The notes beneath the pieces were generated by a model, which saw only the letters and a list, made by a program, of their open reading frames with translations, did no database searches and was not told where the DNA came from. From positions 620,001 through 684,000 of the forward strand of contig NZ_CP060490.1 in assembly GCF_014334055.1 (NCBI RefSeq): 64,000 nt of DNA. The letters run 5' to 3'. Shown here piece by piece: positions 1 through 8,809 of the stretch. The stretch is from Oscillibacter hominis (lineage in GTDB: Bacteria > Bacillota > Clostridia > Oscillospirales > Oscillospiraceae). A program made the position numbers and the translations under genes. Each line of letters starts with the position of its first letter. Position 1 is the stretch's first letter.

Positions 1-358
1 CATGGTTCCGGTCCGGTTTGTGGCGGAGCGTCTGGGCGCCACGGTGGAGTGGGATCATGGCGTGGTGGAGGTCCGCACGGAGGATACGGTAATCCGGCTG
101 CCCGTGGGCAGCAAGGAGTACACAGTCAACGGCGTCGCCAGGACCATGGATACGGCCACCATCCGGCCGTCCCACGGCCGTACGATGGTGCCCATCCGGT
201 TTGTGGCCGAGGGGCTGGGGTATGAGGTGGAGTATGACACCACCTACCACATGGCGATCATCTCCAGCAGGAGCTGGACCATGGGCGGCGGGACGGAGAA
301 CACCGCCCTCAGCCAGGCCAACGGCCTGCTGGTGCTCTACGGCGGATTTGTGATGTAA
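1..358 (+). CDS. Copper amine oxidase N-terminal-domain-like protein, 5' partial
   Basis: The reading frame is open to the window edge, so the true start lies upstream; the first ATG seen is at position 2. The visible 118 residues hold two copies of a VPxRFVAExLG motif (VPVRFVAERLGATVEW near residue 2 and VPIRFVAEGLGYEVEY near residue 63). This motif is typical of the copper amine oxidase N-terminal-like domain, common in secreted Clostridia surface proteins. That domain binds no copper by itself and is thought to be structural or adhesive. The next gene starts 9-12 bases later, so the two are probably co-transcribed. The function of the whole protein cannot be told from this fragment. Confidence 0.75.
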   Translation, partial: MVPVRFVAERLGATVEWDHGVVEVRTEDTVIRLPVGSKEYTVNGVARTMDTATIRPSHGRTMVPIRFVAEGLGYEVEYDTTYHMAIISSRSWTMGGGTENTALSQANGLLVLYGGFVM

Positions 359-370
359 GGAGGAAGCGTG

Positions 371-1168
371 ATGAGAAACAAGATGATGAGGGCGGCGCTC
401 TGCGCGGCGCTGACGGTATTGGCTCTGACCTGCGTGGCGTTTGCGGCGACCGATGGGTATACGGCGGATCGGAGCGGCACCGTGGACTACAACGCCAATA
501 CCGGCAAGTACACAGCCAGCTATGGCAGCGCTGAGGCCGGGCAGGAGGTGGTACTGCTGGTGGTCAGCGGGACGGAGAGCAGCTATGCCATCAGCGAGAA
601 GACCATCATGTACATTGACCAGAAAACGGTGGCCGGCGACGGGAGCGTTTCTTTTGAGTTCATTCCCAAGAGCACTCCGGATTCCCTGGTGCTGTTGGGT
701 GTGGCCGGCGCGTCGGAGCCCGTGCTGTTGGGCACGGTGGTGGGCCAAGGTGTCACTGTCAGCGGAACGGTAAAATATCAAGGAACTTATTCTACTGCCA
801 CGGTTGCGTTGAAAAACAAATCCACGGGTGAAGTGCTCTATGAAACTGCTACGGATAAATCTGGAGCTTATACATTTAATTCTGTGGCAGTTGGCGAATA
901 CAATTTGTATATAACAAAGCAAAGTTATCTTACATATACGAAAGCAATTATGGTAGATGATGAATGTGTATTGCCTACTGTAGATATCAGTAAACTTGCG
1001 GGAGACATTGTTGTAAATGGAAAGATCAATACTACAGATTTGTCTTATTTGATCCGAAACTTTAATGGCATAGATGAGATTTCTGATTTAAATGGAAGCG
1101 GTAAAGTCAACAGCGCAGATCTATCTGCTTTGTTGGGCAGTTTTAATGCGTCAAATTATGTTGGTTGA
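371..1168 (+). CDS. Secreted dockerin-like protein with carboxypeptidase-regulatory-like domain
   Basis: Predicted exported protein of about 265 residues. A signal peptide (basic MRNKMMR, then a hydrophobic core ending AFAA) is followed by a short beta domain and a carboxypeptidase-regulatory-like fold (about residues 130-200, VTVSGTVKYQGTYSTATV onward). Two dockerin-like repeats end the protein (IVVNGKINTTDLSYL and DLNGSGKVNSADLSAL). ATG 371 lies 8 bases after AGGAGG; GTG 368 is the alternative start. Dockerins bind cohesin modules on partner proteins, and the next gene begins with a beta domain that could be cohesin-like. From about base 770 the gene becomes clearly AT-rich, unlike its first half, which suggests a replaced 3' module. 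Confidence 0.75.
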   Translation: MRNKMMRAALCAALTVLALTCVAFAATDGYTADRSGTVDYNANTGKYTASYGSAEAGQEVVLLVVSGTESSYAISEKTIMYIDQKTVAGDGSVSFEFIPKSTPDSLVLLGVAGASEPVLLGTVVGQGVTVSGTVKYQGTYSTATVALKNKSTGEVLYETATDKSGAYTFNSVAVGEYNLYITKQSYLTYTKAIMVDDECVLPTVDISKLAGDIVVNGKINTTDLSYLIRNFNGIDEISDLNGSGKVNSADLSALLGSFNASNYVG

Positions 1169-1183
1169 TATGGGGGGAAAATC

Positions 1184-4100
1184 GTGATAAAGAAGTTCAA
1201 ATCAGTTTTAGCAAGCATTTTAGCTTTGTGCATGATGCTTGGAATGGTACCGGTTGCCTATGGAGCCGATACTGGTATCTTCTCAATTGAACAAGAGGAA
1301 ACAGCAGTTGCTGGAGTCTCTAAATTAACTGTATTTGTTCAAGCAGATGTTCAAAATGCTGATACAATGGATGTTATGCTTTCCTACGACAATACGGTGA
1401 TCGTCCCTATCGTAGAAAGTAATTTAACTGAAGAAATTACAATTGTATCCGGAAATAAGGAAGAAAACCGATGCTTCAAGGTAGTCAACAGCAAATTAAG
1501 CGCCGTTGGATACGAGTGGGCGATTTCTGGTAACAGAACTGCATTCAACTGCGCGTTGATGACTGGAAGCGTTTTAGAAGGAACAGATTTGAGTAATAAG
1601 CAGGCAGTCTTTGAATTTTATTTCAAGACTGTAGAAGGGAAATCCCCCAATAAACAGACGTTCCGAATTGAAAGTGCACCCTCAGATTTACTGACTACAT
1701 TGCAGCCATCTGTAGAAGAAGCTGCACCACTTAAAATTACAGACCTCGATGGAAACCTATATACTTTTGGTGGAACTAATGAAGCAAATGCTTTGAGCAG
1801 TGGTACCTTAAAGGCAAGCCTCTCTTATACCGGAGATGACGTTGCCGTGCCCCTCTCCACCCCCACAGTGACCCTCTCCGCCGTCAGCGGCGGCGCGGGC
1901 GGGCTGAGCGCGGTAATTATGCATGCTGAAAACGGCGATCTGGTTTCCGGCTACGAAATCAAGGTCTATGACAGCAAAGGAGCCCTTGTCGACACGTTTC
2001 AAGCGTCGGAAAACCCCACAGCAATCCCTGAATCCAGCAAAATTGTGGCCGGCTCTGCCTATACCGCCACGGTGAAGGCCCTGGCCAGCGATGCTGCCAA
2101 GGCCGCGGGGTATACCGATTCCGCTGAGAGTAATAAGTCCGCTTCCGCAACGGCCGGTCAGGGCACCCCGGTGGTCACCACGGTGGCAGTGAGCGAGCAG
2201 GCTGGAAAGAGCATCCTGACCGTGCCCACCGACACCACCAACGCGGTGGCCACGATGATAGCCGCAGTGAAAAACCAGTACGGTGAGGCTATGGAGGGCG
2301 AAGAGGTCGAGTGGAGCATCGAACCCGAGGTGGGCACAGGCGTCACCTTTGCCGAGGGCGTACTGACCGTGGCCAAGGAGGCTGCGGCTTCCATCACCGG
2401 GCCTGCGGGCGTCGCCTATACCATTACCGCCACATCCAAAACGGATCCCGACAAGAGCGGCAGTGCGAAGATCACCGTCAAGCGGGCCGATGCGGTATAT
2501 ACCGTGACGGTTTCCGGCGGAGCATCGGAGCTGGATATCCCCGCCGGCGATACCCCTGCGACGGCTACATTTACCGCAAAAGTTGTGGATCAGTATGGCA
2601 CGGACCGCACCAGCGTGGGCGTGACTTGGGCCGTCAGCCCCAAGGTGGACGGCGTTACCATCAGCAGCGAAGGCGTTCTGACCGTCACCAAGGCGGCTGC
2701 TGCAGCCATTGCCGACACCACCGGAAAATCGTTCACCGTCACCGCCACGGTTCAGGGCGGCACTGCCTCTGACAGCAAGAACGTCACGGTGAAGCGCGCG
2801 GAGTCCGTCCCGACCGGCTTGAAGCTCACCGGCCCTGCCACCGTTGTCATCCCGCTGGAGGGCAAGCCGGCCAACAGCTATACGTATACAGCCAAGGTAC
2901 TGGATCAGTACGGCGCGGAGCTGACCGGCCGTACCGTCAACTGGAGCAGCAGCCAATCGCCTGAGGGCGTCACCTGCACCAACAATCAGGTAAGCGTGGC
3001 CTCCGGAGCTTCCAAGGGCTCCTTCACCCTGACCGCCGCCGATTCTGCGGCGGAGTCCGTCAAGGACACACTCACCGTGCAGGTGGTGGACCTGGAGTTA
3101 AATTGGTCCGGGGTGGAAAGCAAGATCAAGGGGACGACCTACACCTACGGCGACCGCAACGACAAGGCCGGAGCCCTGGGCACCGGCACCGCCACGGTGG
3201 GCGAGACCGAGCTGAGCGGCGAATTTTCTTACGCCAAGCCGGCGGAAATCCAGGGCGCCGGAACCAAAACCATTACGGTGATCTTCACTGTGGGCGACAA
3301 GGTTGATGAGTACAAAGGTGTTCAACTGACCCGCGATGTGGAGGTCGGTATTGCCCCCAAGTCCCTCACCGTCACTTGGAGCGACGTGAAGCTGACCTAC
3401 ACCGGCAAGGAGCAGGGCCCCGCCGCAACGGTGACCTCCGGCGTGCTGACGGGAGACGAATTGGGCTTGAGCGTCTCCGGCCAGAAGAAGGACGCCAGCG
3501 GCGAATCCTACACGGCTGAGGCAAAAATCACCAATGGCAACTATACTTTGAAGAACCCCACCTGCCCGTTTACCATTGCGCCCAAGCCCCTTGCCGTCAC
3601 CTGGAGCAATACCAGTCTGACCTACACCGGCAAGGAGCAATCTCCCACAGCGGCGGTGGAGACCGGCATTGAAGGCGAGACGGTTGAGTTGACCGTCACC
3701 GGCGGCAAGGCTGCTGTGGGCAGCAGCTATACCGCCACCGCCGCGATGAAGACAGCCAACGGCAACTATGTCCTGACCAACACCACCAAGTCCTTCTCCA
3801 TCGGCAAGGCCGTGGTGAAGATCACAACAGAGCCCGCCGGGTTGAACAAGACCATCTATGCCAACGATCCGGCCAACACGGATGCTGAGTCGCTGAAGAC
3901 GATGATGGCCCTGCCCGGCACGGTGAAGGTCACGGCCCCCAGCATGGACGAGACCGACGCCGCCATCACCTGGGCGGCTTCCACCCCCAAGTTTAACATC
4001 AAGGGCGCAGCCTACACCTATGTGGGCAAGATAAATGAGGATTCCAACTATGCGAACCAGCCTGAGCTGAAAGTGACGCTGACGGTGACCCCGGTCAAGC

Positions 4101-6964
4101 TGACGGGCGTCGCAACTGTCCCCGCAGCGCTGACCGTGGCCAAGAGTTCCGTGACGGCGCTGAGCGGCAGCCTTACGCCCTTGGGTCTGCCGGAAAAGGT
4201 TGTTCTGTCCTACGACCTGGCCGCTGCCAATGCAGAGGTGGAGGCCCAGTGGAATAAGACTGTGGCCGATCTGAAGGCTGCGGCAAACAGGGTCACCGCG
4301 GCCAAGAACCAAGAGATCACGGTCGCCCTCAGCGCAAAGACCCTGCCCGCCTGGGCCACGTATGATGCAAACGGCCTGCCTCAGTGCACCGTGACCATCA
4401 CCAACAGCTTCCCCGTGAACGTGGCATTCACCACGCCGGTGACGGACGCGGTTTATGGTGGGACGCTTGCAACCCCCGCAGCCGCCGCCACCGATGCCGG
4501 GAACGGCCTGGGTGCTGCGACGGAGATGCAGTATTTTTACGAGGGCACGGGTGCCACGAACTATCAGCGCAGCAAGACCGCGCCCAAAGACGCGGGCACG
4601 TACCAGTGCATCGCGGTCTATGAGAACACAACCCATTATGGTGAGGCGAAATGTGCCTTTACCGTCAGCCCCAAGACGGCAACCTTCACCTGGAGCGGCC
4701 ACACCGGCCTTACCTACGACAAGACTGTCAAGACCGTCAATGCCGTTGTGGGCAATTTGGAGAGCGGCGATGCGTGCGAGGTCACACTGACCGGCAACAC
4801 CGCCACCAACGCGGGCACCTATACCGCCGTTGCCACTAAGCTGGGCAACCCCAACTACGCGCTTCCTGAAGGCGCCGCCGCCGAGCAGGAATATACCATT
4901 GCCAAGGCTGCGCGCAATGTCCGGATTACCACAGAGCCCATGGTGCTGACTGTGGGCAAGCTGACCGCCGGCATCACCTACACCTGCGACGATCTGGATC
5001 AGAGCGCTTCCGCCAACGTCTCCTGCACCAGCAGTGCTTCCGGCGTCGCCATGGTCAGCAGCACCGGCAAGGTCACGGCCGTGTCCAACGGCAAGGCGAC
5101 CGTGACGCTCAGCATTTTGGAGAGCGACAACTATCTTTCCGACAGCGATACGCTGGAGATCGCCGCCCTGCCCCAGCCTCTGACCGGGGCCGCCGCTTCC
5201 GCCGGAGCTAACAGCAGCCTGACGGCCACTGTCTCCGGCACCAGGATCACCGTTGCCGGAACCATGGCCGAGGGCACCGAGCTGACCCTGACGCCTGCGG
5301 TTGCCGCAGTGGAGGGCGTGACCGTTTCCGCCCCTGTGGTGGACCTTGTAAAGAAGACCGTGACCGTCTCCGTCAATGGTACGGAAGTGGTCTATACCCT
5401 GGACCTTACCGGTATCTCGGAAATTCCCGGCCATGTCACGATCGTGGAAGGCGCTGCCGGAGTGGAGCCCGGGGAGTTCCCCGTCTCCATCACAGCAGCC
5501 GCCACCGATGGACTGGACGCAGCCGTGCCCCAGAGTGTGCTGAGTGCCGCCGCCTCCAAGCTGAGCAGCGATCAGATCAAGGAGGGCTATGAGGCCCAGG
5601 TCAAGGTCTATGCCAAGGTGGAAGCCACCGGATATGACGCGGCCAAGGGATTGAGCGTGGAGATCACTCCGTACTACACCATCCTGGCTGTGAAGGAAGG
5701 CGTTGCCGACGCAGAGCCCCTTCAGGCGGAGACCAAACTGACCGGCCTGGGCGGGAGCATTCAGGTTACGCTGCATACCAGCGGAGCAGCCTATAACTAT
5801 GCCAAGTACGCCTCCGGCGGCAAGACCGCCTATCTGCCCATCACGGACAGCACCTTTGAAACCACTGGATTCGGCACCTTCACGCTGGTGAACGTGGCGG
5901 ATAAATCCATAACCGTCGCCTACACCTATCATGACGGCAGAGAGCAGACGTTGACCTATACTGCGGCGGATATCGGCGCGGCTCTGCCCAAGGATGACAG
6001 CAAGAGCGGCTTCCAGGGCTGGAAGCTGAGCAAGGACGGCACTGCGGTCAACGCCAACAAGTACACCACATTGACGGAAGAGCTGTTCCTTCTGCTGGAG
6101 AGCGGCACTTACACTGCGGAGAGCGCCTTCAGCAGCGGCGGCGGTTCCGGCGGTGGCGGCGGCAGTGTCAGCACCACATACGCCATCACGGCCTCCGCCG
6201 GACAGGGCGGCTCCATCAGCCCCAGCGGCAGAGTTTCCGTGCCCTCCGGCAAGAATCAGACCTTCACCATCAAGGCCAACGCAGGCTACGCGGTGTCCGA
6301 CGTGGTGGTGGACGGCAAGAGCGTGGGCGCAGTGAGCAGCTACACCTTCGAGTCCGTCACCAAGGCCCACAGCATCTCCGTCACCTTTGTGAAAGCGGAC
6401 GACGTGGCCGTGATCTTCTCCGACGTGGCTGCTGACGCGTGGTTCCACGACGCGGTGCAGTATGTCTACGATGCGGGCATGATGAACGGCACCAGCGCCA
6501 CAGCCTTCTCTCCCAACGGCACCATCACCCGTGGCATGATCGTCACCATGCTCTACCGCCTGGAAGGCGAGCCCACGGTGGCCCTCACCGGCAAGTTCGG
6601 CGATGTGGCCGCTGACACCTGGTGTGTCAAGGCCGTGTCCTGGGCTGCGTCCAAGGGAGTGGTCAATGGCTATGAAAACGGCCTCTTCGGCAAAGACGAT
6701 CCCATCACCCGTGAGCAGCTGGCGGCGATCCTGTACCGCTATGCAGACCTCAAGGGGTACGACGTCTCTGTGGGCGAGGACACCAACATCCTCTCCTATC
6801 TGGATGTGCAGAGCGTTGCCGGGTATGCGATTCCCGCGCTGCAGTGGGCCTGCGGCGCAGGCATTGTCAACGGCAACAACGGGTATCTGATGCCCAAGGG
6901 TACAGCTACCCGCGCTCAGGCCGCCGCAATGCTGATGCGCTTTATGGAAGCCTATACCAAATAA
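1184..6964 (+). CDS. Giant Ig-like repeat surface protein with C-terminal SLH anchor
   Basis: A 1926-residue surface protein. Order of parts: signal peptide (1-27, ending VAYGA); an N-terminal beta domain (about 28-205) that could be cohesin-like; a long array of Ig-like modules (about 206-1640), including MBG-type repeats (LTYTGKEQ occurs twice, SVTWS/AVTWS strands) and a BIG2-like module; a Gly/Ser linker (about 1650-1662); a divergent InlB-B-repeat-like domain (ITASAGQGGSISPSG onward); and three SLH domains (about 1740-1926, each starting near FSDVAADAWF, FGDVAADTWC and YLDVQSVAGY). SLH domains bind secondary cell-wall polymers, so the protein should be displayed on the cell surface. GTG start after GGGGGG at 1172-1177. 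The first 220 codons are AT-rich, the rest GC-rich. Binding partner unknown. Confidence 0.85.
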   Translation: MIKKFKSVLASILALCMMLGMVPVAYGADTGIFSIEQEETAVAGVSKLTVFVQADVQNADTMDVMLSYDNTVIVPIVESNLTEEITIVSGNKEENRCFKVVNSKLSAVGYEWAISGNRTAFNCALMTGSVLEGTDLSNKQAVFEFYFKTVEGKSPNKQTFRIESAPSDLLTTLQPSVEEAAPLKITDLDGNLYTFGGTNEANALSSGTLKASLSYTGDDVAVPLSTPTVTLSAVSGGAGGLSAVIMHAENGDLVSGYEIKVYDSKGALVDTFQASENPTAIPESSKIVAGSAYTATVKALASDAAKAAGYTDSAESNKSASATAGQGTPVVTTVAVSEQAGKSILTVPTDTTNAVATMIAAVKNQYGEAMEGEEVEWSIEPEVGTGVTFAEGVLTVAKEAAASITGPAGVAYTITATSKTDPDKSGSAKITVKRADAVYTVTVSGGASELDIPAGDTPATATFTAKVVDQYGTDRTSVGVTWAVSPKVDGVTISSEGVLTVTKAAAAAIADTTGKSFTVTATVQGGTASDSKNVTVKRAESVPTGLKLTGPATVVIPLEGKPANSYTYTAKVLDQYGAELTGRTVNWSSSQSPEGVTCTNNQVSVASGASKGSFTLTAADSAAESVKDTLTVQVVDLELNWSGVESKIKGTTYTYGDRNDKAGALGTGTATVGETELSGEFSYAKPAEIQGAGTKTITVIFTVGDKVDEYKGVQLTRDVEVGIAPKSLTVTWSDVKLTYTGKEQGPAATVTSGVLTGDELGLSVSGQKKDASGESYTAEAKITNGNYTLKNPTCPFTIAPKPLAVTWSNTSLTYTGKEQSPTAAVETGIEGETVELTVTGGKAAVGSSYTATAAMKTANGNYVLTNTTKSFSIGKAVVKITTEPAGLNKTIYANDPANTDAESLKTMMALPGTVKVTAPSMDETDAAITWAASTPKFNIKGAAYTYVGKINEDSNYANQPELKVTLTVTPVKLTGVATVPAALTVAKSSVTALSGSLTPLGLPEKVVLSYDLAAANAEVEAQWNKTVADLKAAANRVTAAKNQEITVALSAKTLPAWATYDANGLPQCTVTITNSFPVNVAFTTPVTDAVYGGTLATPAAAATDAGNGLGAATEMQYFYEGTGATNYQRSKTAPKDAGTYQCIAVYENTTHYGEAKCAFTVSPKTATFTWSGHTGLTYDKTVKTVNAVVGNLESGDACEVTLTGNTATNAGTYTAVATKLGNPNYALPEGAAAEQEYTIAKAARNVRITTEPMVLTVGKLTAGITYTCDDLDQSASANVSCTSSASGVAMVSSTGKVTAVSNGKATVTLSILESDNYLSDSDTLEIAALPQPLTGAAASAGANSSLTATVSGTRITVAGTMAEGTELTLTPAVAAVEGVTVSAPVVDLVKKTVTVSVNGTEVVYTLDLTGISEIPGHVTIVEGAAGVEPGEFPVSITAAATDGLDAAVPQSVLSAAASKLSSDQIKEGYEAQVKVYAKVEATGYDAAKGLSVEITPYYTILAVKEGVADAEPLQAETKLTGLGGSIQVTLHTSGAAYNYAKYASGGKTAYLPITDSTFETTGFGTFTLVNVADKSITVAYTYHDGREQTLTYTAADIGAALPKDDSKSGFQGWKLSKDGTAVNANKYTTLTEELFLLLESGTYTAESAFSSGGGSGGGGGSVSTTYAITASAGQGGSISPSGRVSVPSGKNQTFTIKANAGYAVSDVVVDGKSVGAVSSYTFESVTKAHSISVTFVKADDVAVIFSDVAADAWFHDAVQYVYDAGMMNGTSATAFSPNGTITRGMIVTMLYRLEGEPTVALTGKFGDVAADTWCVKAVSWAASKGVVNGYENGLFGKDDPITREQLAAILYRYADLKGYDVSVGEDTNILSYLDVQSVAGYAIPALQWACGAGIVNGNNGYLMPKGTATRAQAAAMLMRFMEAYTK

Positions 6965-6986
6965 CAACTCCGGAAAAGCCGGAACC

Positions 6987-7021
6987 GCGGCCCTCCTCCG
7001 TTTCAAACGGAGGAGGGCCGC
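6987..7021 (+). terminator. Perfect hairpin after the SLH protein gene
   Basis: A 14-bp perfect stem (GCGGCCCTCCTCCG with CGGAGGAGGGCCGC) around TTTCAAA, which can itself zip three more pairs. It lies 22 bases after the stop codon. No T-tract follows, so it could be an mRNA-stabilising or attenuating hairpin rather than an intrinsic terminator. Confidence 0.6.
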
Positions 7022-7051
7022 GCTGAAATTGGAATCAATGAGGTGACGCAG

Positions 7052-8695
7052 ATGAAAACCTGGAGAACCGCCCTGCTGGCTCTTGCCCTGATGCTGGCGC
7101 TAAGCGTGAGCGCTTATGCCCAGGAGGGGATGGAATTCTATTGGGACGACGAATTTGTTGATCTGAGTATTGGAAACTTGCCGGCAGAGAACGGTATAGC
7201 GTCCATTAGCGGTGATACCGGAGAATCCGCGCTGGAATTGATGAAACAAGAGCTGACAGAGCAGCTGGCGGCCGGGGCAAACCCTGCGGTGATTACCAAT
7301 CGGTTTGACAGCAGTTTGGATGGCGACGCATTACAACGCAGAATCGCAGCATTATTTTTCAACACGCTTTATGATAATCCGGAGGCAACTTTCCGCGTGC
7401 GTACGCAGATAGGGGAGGGCGGCTGGGTTTCCTCTAAAAAAATTTCTTTTCCTATCAGTTATCTTGATGTGGATCAAGCGCAATACACCGCCGCAGTGGA
7501 CGCGGCCTATGCCGCCTGCATCAGCGAAGCGATGACGCCGGTGGAAAAGGTCGTGTCTGCCCACGACTATCTGGCCGCCTCCTGCCAATACGACCCCTAC
7601 GTGGGGTACGGCTCAAAGGACTATACCGCCATTGACGGCACGGTCTATGGGGAGAACCCTGCGGTCTACACCTCGTACGGCGCGTTTGTCGACGGAAACT
7701 GTGTCTGCCAGGGCTATGCCCTGGCTATGAAGGTGCTGATGGACCGGGCGGAGGTGCCCTGCTGCCTGGCAACCAGCGATGCCATGAACCACGCCTGGAA
7801 CATGGTTGAGCTGAATGGCATCTGGTATCACCTGGATGTCACCTGGGACGACCCGATTTTTCCGAAAATCGGTGATTTGGCTGGCACGGCATTCCACAAA
7901 CACCTGCTTCTCAGCGATGAGGAGATCACAGCGCTGGACCACTTGGGCTGGACCACGGAGAACAGCGTTTCCTGCCCGTCCGCCTACGGCGGCAGCACGG
8001 TTTGGAAATCGGCGGGCGAGACGCCTGTTTTCCTGGACACCCGGGAACAGTGCCTCTATGTGATGCAGGGCACAGACCTTGCAGCCTATCCGGTGGGCGG
8101 CGGATTTTCCTCCGGGAGCACGGTGTCGTCCCCCACAGGCGCTGTGTATTCCGCAGCCTACGACGATGAGAGCGGGACTTATTTCTATGCCGCCTCCGAC
8201 GGGAAGGTCTACGGCAGCGCCCTCTGGGAAAGTCCCCTCCAGTGGGTCTATTTGGGCGATACAGGCGGTTTGGAAGCAGGCATTGCCTTTGGCAGGGAGA
8301 CCAACATTGCGGAAGCCAAAACCCTCAGCGCAAAATTCGACTACTCCACCGTCTGGAACTGCCTGCTGAACGTGCGGGCCACGGATCCGAACATGCCGGT
8401 GCAGGTTGCATGGTCCTATACGCTGACAGACGCCGCATCAGCCCGGGGACAGTACCTCTATGTACGCAATACCACGGGGAATCCGGTGCGTTTTGACCTC
8501 TATGCCGCCTTTTACCGCCAGGATGGGCGGATGCTCCGGATCGACAGGATAGAGGGGTTCACGCTGGAGGCGGAGGCCGGCCTGGAGACGGAGCAGCCCT
8601 TAGGAGAGGCGCCGGCGGGAGCATGTGAGGTAAAACTGTTTGCTCTTGCGGACGGCGTACCAGTCTCCGAATCGGTTTACAACCTGTCAAAATAG
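7052..8695 (+). CDS. Secreted transglutaminase-like protein
   Basis: Exported protein of 547 residues with signal peptide MKTWRTALLALALMLALSVS followed by an AYAQ cleavage region. ATG 7052 is placed 5 bases after GAGGTGA; GTG 7043 overlaps that site and is less likely. A transglutaminase/protease-like core shows the Cys-His-Asp triad: Cys219 in NCVCQGYA, His247 in AMNHAWN and Asp262 in YHLDVTWDD. In bacteria such proteins act as cysteine proteases or cross-linkers; the substrate here is unknown. The C-terminal third looks like a beta-rich module without a recognised family. Its position after two surface-protein genes suggests cell-surface remodelling. Bases of about 7130-7480 are less GC-rich than the rest. 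Confidence 0.75.
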   Translation: MKTWRTALLALALMLALSVSAYAQEGMEFYWDDEFVDLSIGNLPAENGIASISGDTGESALELMKQELTEQLAAGANPAVITNRFDSSLDGDALQRRIAALFFNTLYDNPEATFRVRTQIGEGGWVSSKKISFPISYLDVDQAQYTAAVDAAYAACISEAMTPVEKVVSAHDYLAASCQYDPYVGYGSKDYTAIDGTVYGENPAVYTSYGAFVDGNCVCQGYALAMKVLMDRAEVPCCLATSDAMNHAWNMVELNGIWYHLDVTWDDPIFPKIGDLAGTAFHKHLLLSDEEITALDHLGWTTENSVSCPSAYGGSTVWKSAGETPVFLDTREQCLYVMQGTDLAAYPVGGGFSSGSTVSSPTGAVYSAAYDDESGTYFYAASDGKVYGSALWESPLQWVYLGDTGGLEAGIAFGRETNIAEAKTLSAKFDYSTVWNCLLNVRATDPNMPVQVAWSYTLTDAASARGQYLYVRNTTGNPVRFDLYAAFYRQDGRMLRIDRIEGFTLEAEAGLETEQPLGEAPAGACEVKLFALADGVPVSESVYNLSK

Positions 8696-8773
8696 CAGGG
8701 GGAACCCGCCTTTCTCCAGAGAATTTACAAAATAACATAGCATGCGGTTGACACACATGCTACAATTAAAACT

Positions 8774-8805
8774 TGATATAATGGGCTGAACAAGATAGGG
8801 AGGTG
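8774..8805 (+). promoter_or_regulatory. Extended -10 promoter and RBS before the FHA-FtsW gene
   Basis: TGATATAAT at 8774-8782 is a near-ideal extended -10 element. GGGAGGTG at 8798-8805 is the ribosome binding site, 4 bases before ATG 8810. A TTGACA at 8748-8753 is 23 bases upstream of the -10, too far for a normal -35. Confidence 0.55.
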
Positions 8806-8809
8806 TGAC

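Noticed and set aside
3098..7006. A 1302-codon open frame on the minus strand under the giant SLH protein
   Set aside because: It mirrors the repetitive GC-rich codons of the plus-strand gene, has His/Gly-rich low-complexity translation and no domains; the plus frame has signal peptide, Ig-like and SLH domains.
8748..8782. TTGACA (8748-8753) as -35 for TATAAT (8777-8782)
   Set aside because: Spacing is 23 bases, too long; the extended -10 TGATATAAT explains a promoter without it.
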